Source: Lentisphaerota bacterium (GTDB lineage: Bacteria; Verrucomicrobiota; Lentisphaeria; Victivallales; Victivallaceae). Taken from it: a DNA stretch of 52,984 nucleotides. The notes beneath the pieces were generated by a model. The model worked only from the letters and a program-made list of their open reading frames with translations. It was not told the origin of the DNA and searched no databases. Position 1 is the first letter of the stretch; each line of letters begins with the position of its first letter. A program made the position numbers and the translations under genes. This document shows positions 33,033 through 42,302 of the stretch, piece by piece. The DNA lies in NCBI GenBank assembly GCA_015061745.1, contig SUWB01000019.1, positions 1 through 52,984 of the forward strand, written 5' to 3'.

Positions 33033-34490
33033 ATGACACTTTTTCTTATCGGTCTTGCGATCTTGATCGCAGGGTATTTCACTTACGGCAAACTTGTGGA
33101 AAAGATTTTCGGCCCGGATGACCGTCCCACCCCGGCAATTGCGATGCAGGACGGAGTGGATTATGTCCCTCTGCCCCATTGGAAAAATATGCTGATCCAG
33201 CTTTTGAACATCGCCGGTATCGGTCCTGTTATCGGGGTCATCATCGGTATCAAGTTCGGTGAGATCGTATTTCTGCTCATTCCCATAGGCAACATCATCG
33301 GCGGAGCTGTTCACGATATGGCGGCAGGAATGATGTCTCTGCGGAAAAACGGAGCCAATCTGCCCAAACTCATTGAGGACAACTGCGGAAAAGTTTTCGG
33401 AAATGCCTTTTCCATTTTTATGCTGATCTGTCTGCTGCTGGTGGTGGCAGTTTTCATCAACGTGCCTTCCAATCTGATCGACGATCTGGTTTCCAATGCT
33501 GCCGGGAGCGATCCTCTGACGAATAAATTTTTCTGGATCGCAGTGGCGGCAGTATTTGTCTATTACATTGTGGCAACGATGTTTCCTGTTGACAAGATCA
33601 TCGGTAACTGCTATCCCATCTTCGGAGCGTTGCTTCTCATCGGAACGGGAGCGATCTTTGTCAAACTGATGATCGCAGGATTCCAGACACCTGCACTGTT
33701 GAGTGAAAGTGCCGCCTTCAAAGCCGGAATGCTCAAAGCTCCTGTTCTGCCGATGCTTTTCATCACCATTGCCTGCGGTATCATTTCAGGATTCCACGCC
33801 ACTCAGTCCCCCATTATCGCCCGGACGATGCGTACCGAACGTCAGGCCAGAAGCAGCTTTTACGGTATGATGGTCCTTGAAGGCTTCATCGCTATGGTAT
33901 GGGCGGCGGCGGCTCTGGCTGTTTTCAACCTTGTCCCTGAAACGATGAAACTGGCTGCCCCCGTGGCTTTGGGAAGGATCGTCAACCACTTTCTCGGCAG
34001 CTGGGTGGGCGGAGTGACCGTTATAAGCGTCATCATACTTGCCATTACTTCAGGGGACACCGCTTTGCGGAGCTGCCGTCTGAGCCTTTCTGAAAAGATC
34101 AAGATAGATCAGAAACCTCTGCGGAACCGCTTTCTCATCTGCGTACCGATGATCGTCATTGTTTCTCTGCTGCTCTGGTGGTCAAACAAAGACGCCAAAA
34201 GTTTCAATATGCTGTGGCACTACTTTGCCTGGGCCAATCAGGTGATCGCCGTCTGCACACTGCTTGCGGCGACAGTCTACTTGAGTTCTCTTAAAAAGCC
34301 CGCTTTCATCACTTTGATCCCCGGAGTGTTTATGTTCTTCATCACCTGCACCTATTTGCTGAGTTCCGCAAAGCTGGGAGCTCCCGTAGGCTTGCCTGTG
34401 CCTTTGAATATCTCTTACGTCATTGCAGGAATTCTTGCCTGCGGAGCAGGTTTCTGGGCCGTTCGCCGCGGCAAAAAGATGAATAACTGA
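33033..34490 (+). CDS. cstA: CstA-family carbon starvation protein (peptide or pyruvate transporter)
   Basis: This 485-aa multi-spanning membrane protein has the CstA hallmarks: N-terminal T-L-F-L-I-G-L-A-I-L helix, D-G-V-D-Y-V-P, H-W-K-N-M-L-I-Q-L-L-N-I-A-G-I-G-P-V-I-G, G-A-V-H-D-M-A-A-G, and C-G-I-I-S-G-F-H-A-T-Q-S-P. CstA proteins import peptides or pyruvate when carbon is scarce. This is the shorter form common in anaerobes. The start is fixed by a perfect AGGAGG at 33020-33025. The frame is open upstream but without a ribosome site. A terminator follows at 34517. It is monocistronic. Confidence 0.9.
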   Translation: MTLFLIGLAILIAGYFTYGKLVEKIFGPDDRPTPAIAMQDGVDYVPLPHWKNMLIQLLNIAGIGPVIGVIIGIKFGEIVFLLIPIGNIIGGAVHDMAAGMMSLRKNGANLPKLIEDNCGKVFGNAFSIFMLICLLLVVAVFINVPSNLIDDLVSNAAGSDPLTNKFFWIAVAAVFVYYIVATMFPVDKIIGNCYPIFGALLLIGTGAIFVKLMIAGFQTPALLSESAAFKAGMLKAPVLPMLFITIACGIISGFHATQSPIIARTMRTERQARSSFYGMMVLEGFIAMVWAAAALAVFNLVPETMKLAAPVALGRIVNHFLGSWVGGVTVISVIILAITSGDTALRSCRLSLSEKIKIDQKPLRNRFLICVPMIVIVSLLLWWSNKDAKSFNMLWHYFAWANQVIAVCTLLAATVYLSSLKKPAFITLIPGVFMFFITCTYLLSSAKLGAPVGLPVPLNISYVIAGILACGAGFWAVRRGKKMNN

Positions 34491-34516
34491 GAATTCACAT
34501 TCTGTCATTGCAAAGT

Positions 34517-34551
34517 GCAGCTCAACTGTAAAGTTGCGCTGCGTTTTTTTT
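34517..34551 (+). terminator. Rho-independent terminator of cstA
   Basis: GCAGC-T-CAAC, a six-base loop, GTTG-C-GCTGC, then G and eight T, 27 bp after the cstA stop. Confidence 0.75.
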
Positions 34552-34572
34552 GTCTGCAAAAGAGAAAAAGAC

Positions 34573-34601
34573 TTGCATAATTGCAAAAGAGAGATTATAT
34601 T
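34573..34601 (+). promoter_or_regulatory. Promoter of the second degradation operon
   Basis: TTGCAT (34573-34578) and TATATT (34596-34601) with a 17-bp spacer, ~50 bp before ATG 34652. It could drive all five following + strand genes, whose gaps are 27, 46, 3 and 20 bp. Confidence 0.65.
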
Positions 34602-34651
34602 ATCCCGACAGATGTATTCTTTAACGTATAAATGAGGAAGGAAATTTTTGT

Positions 34652-35626
34652 ATGAAAAAAATTAATTTCTACGCCGATTTGATTTCTTGTGATGACTGCA
34701 ATGCCCGACAGACTGTTTCACAGAAGAAAATGACAGCAAAAGATTTTTCACCCCGGCGTGCCGGGGTGAAGCCTGCAGGCTTCACCCTTATCGAACTTCT
34801 CGTTGTTATCGCCATTATCGCCATTCTGGCGGCGATGCTGCTCCCCGCCTTGCAGCAGGCCCGGGAAAGAGCCCGTCAGAACACCTGTATCAACAATTTC
34901 AATCAGTTTTCCAAAGCTCACAGTTTGTATATGCAGGACAACGGTGACATCGTGCCTTCACTGTACAACAACGGTTCTTCCAAAGAAGGCTGGGACGGCT
35001 GTACCCGTGTCTGGTATCTTGCCAATGTCCGCAAAGACAATCTCCGCAGCCAGAAGGGTGGTATGTTCGCCCCCTACCTGGGCTGGAATAAAGAAGACCG
35101 CAGTGAAGCCGGTGAAGCTCTCGGCGGAGCCTACCGTTCTTACACGGGTAAACTTGTCATTCATCCTCTGGTATGCCCCACCCGGGTGGGAACTATGATG
35201 ACCTTTATTTCACAGAATTACAAACCTAACACCAATGCGGCTATTACAGGCGGTATCCTTTCCAATTCCCGCCTTTATATGTCAAAGATCACCCGTGCCC
35301 GTATTCCGTCAAGAAGTATGAACGCCGGTGAAGGTGTCTGGGGCTCTCCTCATTTGATCGACTCCTCATCGACCAAAAACGGCACTCCTGTCCACCCGCA
35401 CAACAATCCTGCGATACTCCTTGACAACGACTCCCAGACCCAGAACCCGAATCTTCCCGGACTGGGAACGTTCCTCTTCCTGGACGGCCACGTCCAAATG
35501 CTTTCAAGGCAGAAAGTGCCGACCCGCAAGAACACTTCAGAAGATATCTCTTACTACGGCTGTTTCTGGATGCCCTACGACATCAGCCCTTATACCGCCA
35601 GAGCAAAACTTTATAATGCCTGGTAA
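34652..35626 (+). CDS. Prepilin-like protein with a palindromic leader extension
   Basis: The 324-aa product has a long 43-residue leader, starting [11 protein letters not shown] and ending [12 protein letters not shown], before [20 protein letters not shown] and Q-Q-A-R-E-R-A-R. The leader's last 12 residues are encoded by two overlapping perfect palindromes. The -1 residue is G, the only canonical one in this window. The C-terminal part lacks a strict H-X9-DG but has F-L-F-L-D-G-H-V-Q at the matching place, with H-P-H-N earlier. It starts from a good ribosome site (GAGGAAGGA). It is followed by another prepilin gene 27 bp downstream and then the two hydrolase genes. Confidence 0.8.
   Translation: MKKINFYADLISCDDCNARQTVSQKKMTAKDFSPRRAGVKPAGFTLIELLVVIAIIAILAAMLLPALQQARERARQNTCINNFNQFSKAHSLYMQDNGDIVPSLYNNGSSKEGWDGCTRVWYLANVRKDNLRSQKGGMFAPYLGWNKEDRSEAGEALGGAYRSYTGKLVIHPLVCPTRVGTMMTFISQNYKPNTNAAITGGILSNSRLYMSKITRARIPSRSMNAGEGVWGSPHLIDSSSTKNGTPVHPHNNPAILLDNDSQTQNPNLPGLGTFLFLDGHVQMLSRQKVPTRKNTSEDISYYGCFWMPYDISPYTARAKLYNAW
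34747..34786. repeat. Two overlapping perfect palindromes at a prepilin motif (H-unit, second copy)
   Basis: 34747-34770 has perfect 11-base arms TTCACCCCGGC and GCCGGGGTGAA around GT. 34765-34786 is a perfect 22-bp palindrome that starts GGTGAAGCCTG. They share GGTGAA. The last TTCACC is the F-T codon pair of the motif (F codon 34781-34783). The arrangement is the same as at 25155-25194 in another prepilin gene. Confidence 0.9.
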
Positions 35627-35653
35627 TCAGTAATCCTAACATACGGAAAATAT

Positions 35654-36505
35654 ATGAAACCTGCAAAAATCAACGGACATTGTGACAGCAATTCTGCCCA
35701 ATGCGGGATTGCCGGTTTTGCAAATGCAAAAACGGCAATCTATCAAAAGTTTTTGGCAAGGATGGATGGGGTCCGGGGAAGGAAGGGAGAACCTTTTTTC
35801 AAAAAGGGTTCCCTTCCTTCCCTGGCTCCTTTCACCTTGATAGAACTTCTGGTTGTGATCGCCATTATTGCCATTCTGGCGGCGATGCTGCTGCCTGCCT
35901 TGCAGCAGGCCCGGCTCCGGGCGCAGGGTGCCAAGTGTCAGAACAATCTCAAACAGTGCGGTGTCATTTTTGCCAACTACACCAATGATAACAAGGAATA
36001 TATGTTCATCCACAAATATGCCAGTTATACTTACAACGGCACAGCTTATTCCGCCCTCACCTGGCTGGATTACCGCCGGGAACTGCTGCAGGGCAGTTAC
36101 TTTTCCGCCCCTTTGAGAACCCAAGTCATCCCCAAACTGCTGATTTGTGACGCAGCGGCCCCCATTACCACCGCCACCCAGAACGGCAATACGCTCTATG
36201 TCCCCAGCTGGGGCACCTATATGTACAACGGCTACTACCCCAACGGAGCCAAGGGCAGGACACTTTCTTTTGAAACTTCTTATAAACTCACCTTTATCGA
36301 CAGTCCCAGTGATTTAATGGTACTGGGAGACACTAAGACCCCCGGCAACTTTATGCAGAAATCCAATCTGGTTTTTGTCCACAACGGTCAGGTGAATATC
36401 CTCTATCTTGCCGGTCACACGATGTTCCGCAAGTCCGATCAGATCGAGACCCACAGGTATGACTCTCTGATGTGGACAGGCTGGAAAGGTTCGATCTATC
36501 CCTGA
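35654..36505 (+). CDS. Prepilin-like protein with a 5'-truncated S-unit as its N-terminus
   Basis: The 283-aa product starts [12 protein letters not shown] and then enters the S-unit peptide at [10 protein letters not shown], running through G-S-L-P-S-L-A-P to [20 protein letters not shown]. Only one prepilin motif remains because the left end of the element, with its motif copy, is lost. The C-terminal signature is [12 protein letters not shown], so the usual DG has become AG. The ATG at 35654 has a weak GGAAAA ribosome site. The leader is ~60 residues long, unusual for prepilins. The discoidin-DUF4091 enzyme gene begins 46 bp downstream. Confidence 0.7.
   Translation: MKPAKINGHCDSNSAQCGIAGFANAKTAIYQKFLARMDGVRGRKGEPFFKKGSLPSLAPFTLIELLVVIAIIAILAAMLLPALQQARLRAQGAKCQNNLKQCGVIFANYTNDNKEYMFIHKYASYTYNGTAYSALTWLDYRRELLQGSYFSAPLRTQVIPKLLICDAAAPITTATQNGNTLYVPSWGTYMYNGYYPNGAKGRTLSFETSYKLTFIDSPSDLMVLGDTKTPGNFMQKSNLVFVHNGQVNILYLAGHTMFRKSDQIETHRYDSLMWTGWKGSIYP
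35689..35830 (+). repeat. 234-bp palindromic element (S-unit), copy D, truncated
   Basis: About 142 bp of the element, from CAATTCTGCCCAATGCGGG to the F codon at 35831-35833. Both hairpins are kept: 35707-35740 (arms GATTGCCG/CGGCAATC) and 35773-35825 (CCGGGGAAGG...CCTTCCTTCCCTGG, one G:T-type change). This copy is on the + strand because its host gene is; relative to the host gene it has the same orientation as the other copies. Confidence 0.85.
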
Positions 36506-36551
36506 TGATCTGACTGATTAATAAAACTGCTTTTTTCAAGGAATTCTTTAT

Positions 36552-39500
36552 ATGATGCAAAAATTTTTATCTCTGTTGCTCCTGGCTGCCGTGTGCCAAC
36601 TTGGAGCTGCCACCAATTATGCACTTCGCTCCAACGGCAGCGGCTTTGCCGGCAAAGTTCAAGCCTCCCGTGCCATTGACGGCAAGGTCAATACCTACTG
36701 GGGTTTTGATCCCTACCCCAAAGGTTTTACATTGCAGCTGAAAAACATCTACAACATCGACAAACTGAAGATCGTTTTTTATAAAACCGGCGTTTACACT
36801 TTCAAAGCGGAGTATTCCACCGACAATGTCAACTATAAAGAACTTGCTTCCGGCGTGGCCAAAGGCACTTTTGAAAAAAGTTTCCCCGCTGTTCCTATGC
36901 AGTTTCTCCGCCTGACTGTGCTCCACAATAAAACCAACCGGGGCGTTCACGTCTGCGAACTGGAACTTTACGGTCCTGACGGTCAGAAAGGAATCAAAAA
37001 TAAATCTGTCCCTCAGGCTCCCGCCACCCCCATCGGCCAATCAGCACGCAAAATCAAAGATGCTGTCTGCTTCAAGCCGGTCAAGATCACCGGCAGCAGT
37101 TTTTTCACCGCTCAACGCAAAACAGAACGGCACACTCCTGAACTCACCGGCGACGGAAAGATCGGAGACTTTAATTTTTACTGGGCCAGCAACTTCAGAA
37201 ACAACGCCCGGCCTCCCCACTGGATCATCTTTGACTTCGGGAAAAACATCACCTTCAACGCCGTCAAACTGGATATGGTGGAACGGTACAACTTCTCAGT
37301 GCTCTGCAACAACTTCAAGATTGAATACTTTGACGGCAAAAACTGGAAGATCCTCAAAAATGTCACCGGATACACTTCAAAGTTTTTCGCGGCGATGAAA
37401 CATAAGGATCCCCGGGTCCGTTATACAGCGGTGATCCCTGATTCTCATCCTGTGTTCCACTTTTCTGCCGTCACCGGCTCAAAGGTGAGATTTTCCACCA
37501 CCGACACCATTGCCCGTCTGGATGAAATGGGAGTTTACTTTTTCAAATCCCGTCCCAAAGCCAAAGTCATCCCCGCCCCCAAAGCTCTCAATGACGGGAT
37601 CGTGCGTTACAGTTTCGCCCCCAAAGGAGCAGAATTTATGCCCGGCTTCATTCCTCCGCCTCTCAAAGGCAAGAACAAAGTCCTTTTTGTTGACCGGGGA
37701 CATCCGGATCTGCTGCGCCGTTATCTGGCTGTGGGATTCGGGAATACGACCCTTTCCATTCCGGTCAAAACGCCGGGGATCTACCAGGTCTTTGTTATGG
37801 GCGGCGACCAGTTTGCTCCCGTCAAGGGCAGCAATTTCCTCATCAACGGCAAACGTTTCCGTCTGCCGGCGGCTCCCGGACTTCACTTTCCCAGAGAAAT
37901 CTTCACGGTGGATGCCAATAAGAGCGTGGATATCACTTTCAAGGGCAACTGGTTCATCAACGCTGTGATCGTCTGGCCCCTTGCCAAAGAAAAAAAGTTC
38001 CGGCAGGAATTGACCAAACTGATCATCGGCAGCAACTATGCCCGTTTCAAAGCCGATCCTCAGCCTGACCATACCACTCCCGTCAAAGCAAGTGCCGCAG
38101 ATGTCAAGGGTGGTTTCATCAACTTCACCACTCCCATTGACCAGCGTGTATTCCTCACTACCACTCCGAAACCCGGCCAGCAGCTCAAGGTCATCAAAGC
38201 TCAAAGTGCCGCCGATGCCCTGAAAGCTGTGACCACCAATTTCAGGATCCTCAAGCATATTCCTGACTTCAAAGTAACCTATTCCGGCAAGCTCAAAGCC
38301 ACACTCCACCCTGTCAAAAACTGGCTTCAGCGGACTCAGCACAAGGGCAGCGGCAGAACCTTTTGGAGAATCCCTGAAATTCTGGGAGACAATGCAGCGT
38401 GTTATGCCCTCAAGGAAACCACATTGCAGTATTATCTGCTTTTTGATATTCCTGCCGGTACCAGGCCCGGAGTGTACAAATCAAAACTGACCGTCACCGG
38501 CAAAGGGATCCCCGCCACAGTGATCCCGGTGGAATTCACCGTTCTGCCCTTCCAGCTCGACAAACTGGCTGAACGCCAGTATGCTGCAATGTATACCGCC
38601 GACTATGACCGTCCCTTCCTCACGCTGAAATCCGATCCTGCTTTTGACCGGGCGAGACTTGTGAATATGCGTAAATACAATATGAATTCCATTCTTTTCC
38701 CCAGAAGCAAATTCACCACCAATGAGGAAGTGAAAAAACATTATCTTCTGGTCAACAAACGCCTTGATGAATGTGGATACCCCCGCTACCCTATGGCCTG
38801 GCACAACCAGAATTTCACAGTTGAGCAGGTAAAATTCATTCAAAAAATGGTCAAAGAGACCGGTCTGCGTGAGATCCTCTACTACCCTGTGGACGAACCC
38901 CATTTCGGCAAACGTCATATCGCCGAAAGGATGTATCCTCTGGTGAAATCCGTTCCCGGCACCCGGAGTTACAGCACCGTTTCCCAGCAGGATGTGGACA
39001 GTTTCGGGAAACACCTTGACTTCCGCACCTATATGATTACCGGTTACGCCAAATTTGAACCTGAACGGATCTTTGAAGAGTGTAAAAAAGAAAATGCCCA
39101 CTTCTACTGGTATTCCAATGCCGCCCGTGAATATCCTGACGCCAACCGTTACAAAGCCGGTTTTTTCGCCTGGAAATGCCGCAGCACCGGGCAGCTTTAC
39201 TGGGCCTACGACAACGCCGCCAATGACCAGTGGAACGACTTTGACGGCCGTGCCAATGACCACAACGCTGTCTACATCATCGACAACCGGATCTATTCCA
39301 CCATTCAGTGGGAAGGTATCCGTGAGGGGCTCGACGATTTGCGTTACATTCACCAGCTTGAAAAACTCATTGCCCAATACCCGAAAGTTCCTGCAGTCAA
39401 GTCTGCAAAAGCTCTCCTTGCCCGGATGTACAAAGATATCTGTGTCGATCTCAACGCCTACAAAAAGCGTTTCGGCAAACCCATTGATGTGCACCACTAC

Positions 39501-39581
39501 TGCTGGTGGAGTCCTGAAAAAATGGAAAATTACCGCAACGCCATTATTGCAGAAATTATGAAATTCCCCCGGAAAAAATAA
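36552..39581 (+). CDS. Secreted discoidin-domain DUF4091 glycosidase-like protein (1009 aa)
   Basis: After a signal peptide (MMQKFLSLLLLAAVCQLGA) come two F5/8-type C (CBM32-like, discoidin) domains, residues ~22-145 (A-S-R-A-I-D-G-K-V-N-T-Y-W-G-F) and ~170-315 (H-T-P-E-L-T-G-D-G-K-I-G-D-F), which bind sugars. A beta linker follows. A TIM-barrel-like region has Y-P-V-D-E-P near residue 780, a candidate catalytic acid. It closes with G-I-R-E-G-L-D-D-L-R-Y-I near 922, the DUF4091 signature. The stop is followed after 3 bp by the DUF6259 gene. Together with the preceding prepilin genes it forms an operon for breakdown of a decorated, possibly host, glycan; the substrate is unknown. Confidence 0.8.
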   Translation: MMQKFLSLLLLAAVCQLGAATNYALRSNGSGFAGKVQASRAIDGKVNTYWGFDPYPKGFTLQLKNIYNIDKLKIVFYKTGVYTFKAEYSTDNVNYKELASGVAKGTFEKSFPAVPMQFLRLTVLHNKTNRGVHVCELELYGPDGQKGIKNKSVPQAPATPIGQSARKIKDAVCFKPVKITGSSFFTAQRKTERHTPELTGDGKIGDFNFYWASNFRNNARPPHWIIFDFGKNITFNAVKLDMVERYNFSVLCNNFKIEYFDGKNWKILKNVTGYTSKFFAAMKHKDPRVRYTAVIPDSHPVFHFSAVTGSKVRFSTTDTIARLDEMGVYFFKSRPKAKVIPAPKALNDGIVRYSFAPKGAEFMPGFIPPPLKGKNKVLFVDRGHPDLLRRYLAVGFGNTTLSIPVKTPGIYQVFVMGGDQFAPVKGSNFLINGKRFRLPAAPGLHFPREIFTVDANKSVDITFKGNWFINAVIVWPLAKEKKFRQELTKLIIGSNYARFKADPQPDHTTPVKASAADVKGGFINFTTPIDQRVFLTTTPKPGQQLKVIKAQSAADALKAVTTNFRILKHIPDFKVTYSGKLKATLHPVKNWLQRTQHKGSGRTFWRIPEILGDNAACYALKETTLQYYLLFDIPAGTRPGVYKSKLTVTGKGIPATVIPVEFTVLPFQLDKLAERQYAAMYTADYDRPFLTLKSDPAFDRARLVNMRKYNMNSILFPRSKFTTNEEVKKHYLLVNKRLDECGYPRYPMAWHNQNFTVEQVKFIQKMVKETGLREILYYPVDEPHFGKRHIAERMYPLVKSVPGTRSYSTVSQQDVDSFGKHLDFRTYMITGYAKFEPERIFEECKKENAHFYWYSNAAREYPDANRYKAGFFAWKCRSTGQLYWAYDNAANDQWNDFDGRANDHNAVYIIDNRIYSTIQWEGIREGLDDLRYIHQLEKLIAQYPKVPAVKSAKALLARMYKDICVDLNAYKKRFGKPIDVHHYCWWSPEKMENYRNAIIAEIMKFPRKK

Positions 39582-39584
39582 AAA

Positions 39585-41534
39585 ATGAAATTTGAACGCG
39601 GCAAATTATGTATCGGTTCTGCCTGTTTAGGTTGGAGTCTCGGATTCGGCAACGGCAATAAAGATGTGGAAATCAAGTACATTTCCGCAGATGATATGCC
39701 CCACTTCACCCCGGCTGAAAACGGCGGTATCTGGAAAAGTGATTCCGGCCTTACTGTCAAGGTGGAATACGCAGAAATCGGCGGTATATTGCAGGGAACT
39801 TTCAGTTTTTCCGGCAATGACGGAGTCAACACCCCCATTGAAGAAGTGATTTTTCCCCGGGCCGAAATGGATCTTGATGAAGATACAACGGTGCTGCTGC
39901 CTGTCAGTCAGGGACGGCTTCTGAAAAATCTTACCGGCGAATGGGAGGAGTGGCTTCTTGCCCGTTCCGAGGGACGTTACCGTTCCTTCCGCTGCACTGC
40001 CGCCTATACCCGGGGACAGGGAATCTATTTCGACTGCCGGGATTCCGGATTCCACAACAAAGGCTACAAATGGCGTAAAGAAAACGGCAAACTCGTCTAC
40101 ACCCATATCCACTATCTGCCCCTTGACGGCAAAGGGGAATTTACAATGCCCTACCGCTGCGGCGTAACTGAATTTCAGGGTGAATGGTTTGAAGCGGCAA
40201 TGATCTACAAAAAATGGGCTGTCAATCAGATCTGGTACAAAAATGCCCTGAGAGAGAAAAATCCTCTCAAAGATGTTTCTATGTGGCTCTGGAACCGGGG
40301 GCGGATCGACTATGTGTTTCCTCCCACGGAACGCCTTGCTGACGATGCAGGAGTTCCCATTGCTCTTGACTGGTACTGGTGGCACCACAATCCTTACGAC
40401 ACCAATTACCCCGATTTCTGGCCTCCCCGGGAGGGAGTCGAAGCGTTCAAAGCAGCGGTCAAACGTATGAATGACCGGGGCATTTTCACTCAGGTCTACA
40501 TCAACGGACGCACCTGGGATCTTGACGGTCCCTCCTACCACGAAGGCGGTGCCGATGAGATTGAAATCAAACGTGACGGGACTGATTACGCCGTAGCGTT
40601 CAACAGTTACAATCACCACCGTCTGGGTTATATGTGCGGTGAAGCCCCCATTTTCCAGCGGAAAATGGCAGATCTGGTGAAAACCCTCTGCGATTCCGGC
40701 CTGCCCGGGGTCTATCTGGATATGATCGGCTGTACCACAGGAAGCAACTGTTACAACCCCAGGCACAAACACGCTCCCGGCGGCGGTGAATACAATATCA
40801 CTGGCTTCCGCAAGATGATGGAAATGATCAAAAAGGAAAATCCCGGCAAACTTTTTTCAACGGAAGATTGTGCTGAAAACTGGCTTGACCTTTTTGATTC
40901 AATGATCGTGCTTTTTTCCACCAGTGCCGAACGTATGGGAGATGCCACAGAATTTGTCCCTGCTTTCAGTGCCATTTATCACGGGACAAATGCCCTTTTC
41001 GGCAGTTACGCCCTGCCGGATGCCATTCCGCCGTGGGATGAATTGTGGCCCGCAGAAGATCGTTTCCCCGCCGAAGACGAACAGGACTGGAACGCTCTTT
41101 ATCCCTGTCAATTCTTCCTTGAACTGGCCCGGGATATCACCTGGGGTATGCAGCCTATGATCTGCAATTTCCAGATGAAGCACGCAACCGATCCCCAATT
41201 TGCCGAAGTCTACAAATATATTCTTGACACGGCGAAATTCTATTACACCAACCGTGAGATACTCTATTCGGCAGAGATGCTCTCCCCCGGGACACTTACG
41301 TGCGCCCGGATTCCTGTGGACTTCATCGTCCGGGGTATTTTCACCCACAAAGAGCATTTGCGGACGATCCACAAAGAAAATCTGCCCGCCATCTGTCACA
41401 GTGTCTGGCGTAATCCTGCCGGCGGCCGGGTCCTTATCCTTGCCAACTACACGCCCGGGGAACAAAACTGGAGCTTTGAAGGCCTTTCCGGCACTATGGC
41501 TCCCCGTTCCTACGCCCGTATAGATCTGCCTTGA
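39585..41534 (+). CDS. DUF6259-type glycoside hydrolase-like protein, no signal peptide
   Basis: This 649-aa protein has an N-terminal beta-sandwich (residues ~1-200), then a TIM-barrel-like domain beginning D-V-S-M-W-L-W-N-R-G, with G-V-Y-L-D-M-I-G-C near residue 377 (candidate nucleophile aspartate) and S-T-E-D-C-A-E-N-W near 425 (candidate acid). This pattern is that of DUF6259 proteins related to GH36/GH101-type glycosidases. The C-terminal ~90 residues are a short beta domain. It has no signal peptide, unlike the neighbouring enzymes, so it is probably cytoplasmic and finishes oligosaccharides imported after the secreted enzymes act. The start codon is 3 bp after the previous stop with no clear ribosome site, suggesting translational coupling. 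Confidence 0.7.
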   Translation: MKFERGKLCIGSACLGWSLGFGNGNKDVEIKYISADDMPHFTPAENGGIWKSDSGLTVKVEYAEIGGILQGTFSFSGNDGVNTPIEEVIFPRAEMDLDEDTTVLLPVSQGRLLKNLTGEWEEWLLARSEGRYRSFRCTAAYTRGQGIYFDCRDSGFHNKGYKWRKENGKLVYTHIHYLPLDGKGEFTMPYRCGVTEFQGEWFEAAMIYKKWAVNQIWYKNALREKNPLKDVSMWLWNRGRIDYVFPPTERLADDAGVPIALDWYWWHHNPYDTNYPDFWPPREGVEAFKAAVKRMNDRGIFTQVYINGRTWDLDGPSYHEGGADEIEIKRDGTDYAVAFNSYNHHRLGYMCGEAPIFQRKMADLVKTLCDSGLPGVYLDMIGCTTGSNCYNPRHKHAPGGGEYNITGFRKMMEMIKKENPGKLFSTEDCAENWLDLFDSMIVLFSTSAERMGDATEFVPAFSAIYHGTNALFGSYALPDAIPPWDELWPAEDRFPAEDEQDWNALYPCQFFLELARDITWGMQPMICNFQMKHATDPQFAEVYKYILDTAKFYYTNREILYSAEMLSPGTLTCARIPVDFIVRGIFTHKEHLRTIHKENLPAICHSVWRNPAGGRVLILANYTPGEQNWSFEGLSGTMAPRSYARIDLP

Positions 41535-41554
41535 AATAAGAAAGTTCTTCCCTG

Positions 41555-42259
41555 GTGCTCCGTCTTGATAAATATCTTTCAGATGCCACTTCTTACAGCC
41601 GCCGTGAAGTACGGGGGCTGGTCAAATGCAAGGCCGTCACCGTCAACGGCACTGTTGCCCGGGATGTTGACATCAAAGTTGATGAAACACAAGACACAGT
41701 CTGTGTCAACGGCACTGCTGTCGTGTACCGGAAGTTCATTTATCTTATGCTCAACAAGCCCCAGGGCTATTTAAGTGCCACAGAAGATGACAGAGATCCT
41801 GTGGTGACTGATTTGGTTCCTGAGGAACTGAAACACTTTGCCCCCTTCCCTGTGGGCAGGCTGGACAAAGATACTGAAGGGCTGCTGCTTTTGACCAATG
41901 ACGGACAGTTCGACCACGAACTGATGTCCCCCCGGAAAAATCTCTATAAGCGTTATTATGCAGAACTTGACAAACCGGCAGAAAAAGAGGATATCGCTCT
42001 TTTTGCTGCCGGAATGGAGTTCAAAGATTTCACCGCAAAGCCCGCCCGTCTGGAAATAGATCCCGATGACCCCCAAAAAGTCTATGTGGAAATATCAGAG
42101 GGGAAATATCATCAGGTCAAGCGTATGTGTGAAAAAGTCGGCAAAAATGTCCTTTTTCTGAAACGTGTCGCTATCGGACCTTTGCAGCTGGATGAGCGTT
42201 TGGGATGCGGTCAGATGCGTGAACTGACCGCCGCCGAAATGGCTCTGCTGGGCTGGTGA
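41555..42259 (+). CDS. Pseudouridine synthase, RsuA/RluB-like
   Basis: This 234-aa enzyme isomerises a uridine in rRNA. An N-terminal S4 RNA-binding domain (residues ~1-55, L-R-L-D-K-Y-L-S-D-A) precedes the catalytic domain with V-G-R-L-D-K-D-T-E-G-L-L-L-L-T-N-D-G, which contains the catalytic aspartate, and K-Y-H-Q-V-K-R-M. The lengths match RsuA, which modifies 16S rRNA. The start is GTG 41555 with a weak ribosome site (AAGAAAG). It follows the DUF6259 gene by 20 bp, so it may share the operon by chance of placement. The specific target (RsuA versus RluB/RluE) is not certain. Confidence 0.88.
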   Translation: MLRLDKYLSDATSYSRREVRGLVKCKAVTVNGTVARDVDIKVDETQDTVCVNGTAVVYRKFIYLMLNKPQGYLSATEDDRDPVVTDLVPEELKHFAPFPVGRLDKDTEGLLLLTNDGQFDHELMSPRKNLYKRYYAELDKPAEKEDIALFAAGMEFKDFTAKPARLEIDPDDPQKVYVEISEGKYHQVKRMCEKVGKNVLFLKRVAIGPLQLDERLGCGQMRELTAAEMALLGW

Positions 42260-42302
42260 TCGTTTTTCATCAGCCCTTTGAGCCTTTCTGAGAGCAGTTC
42301 TT

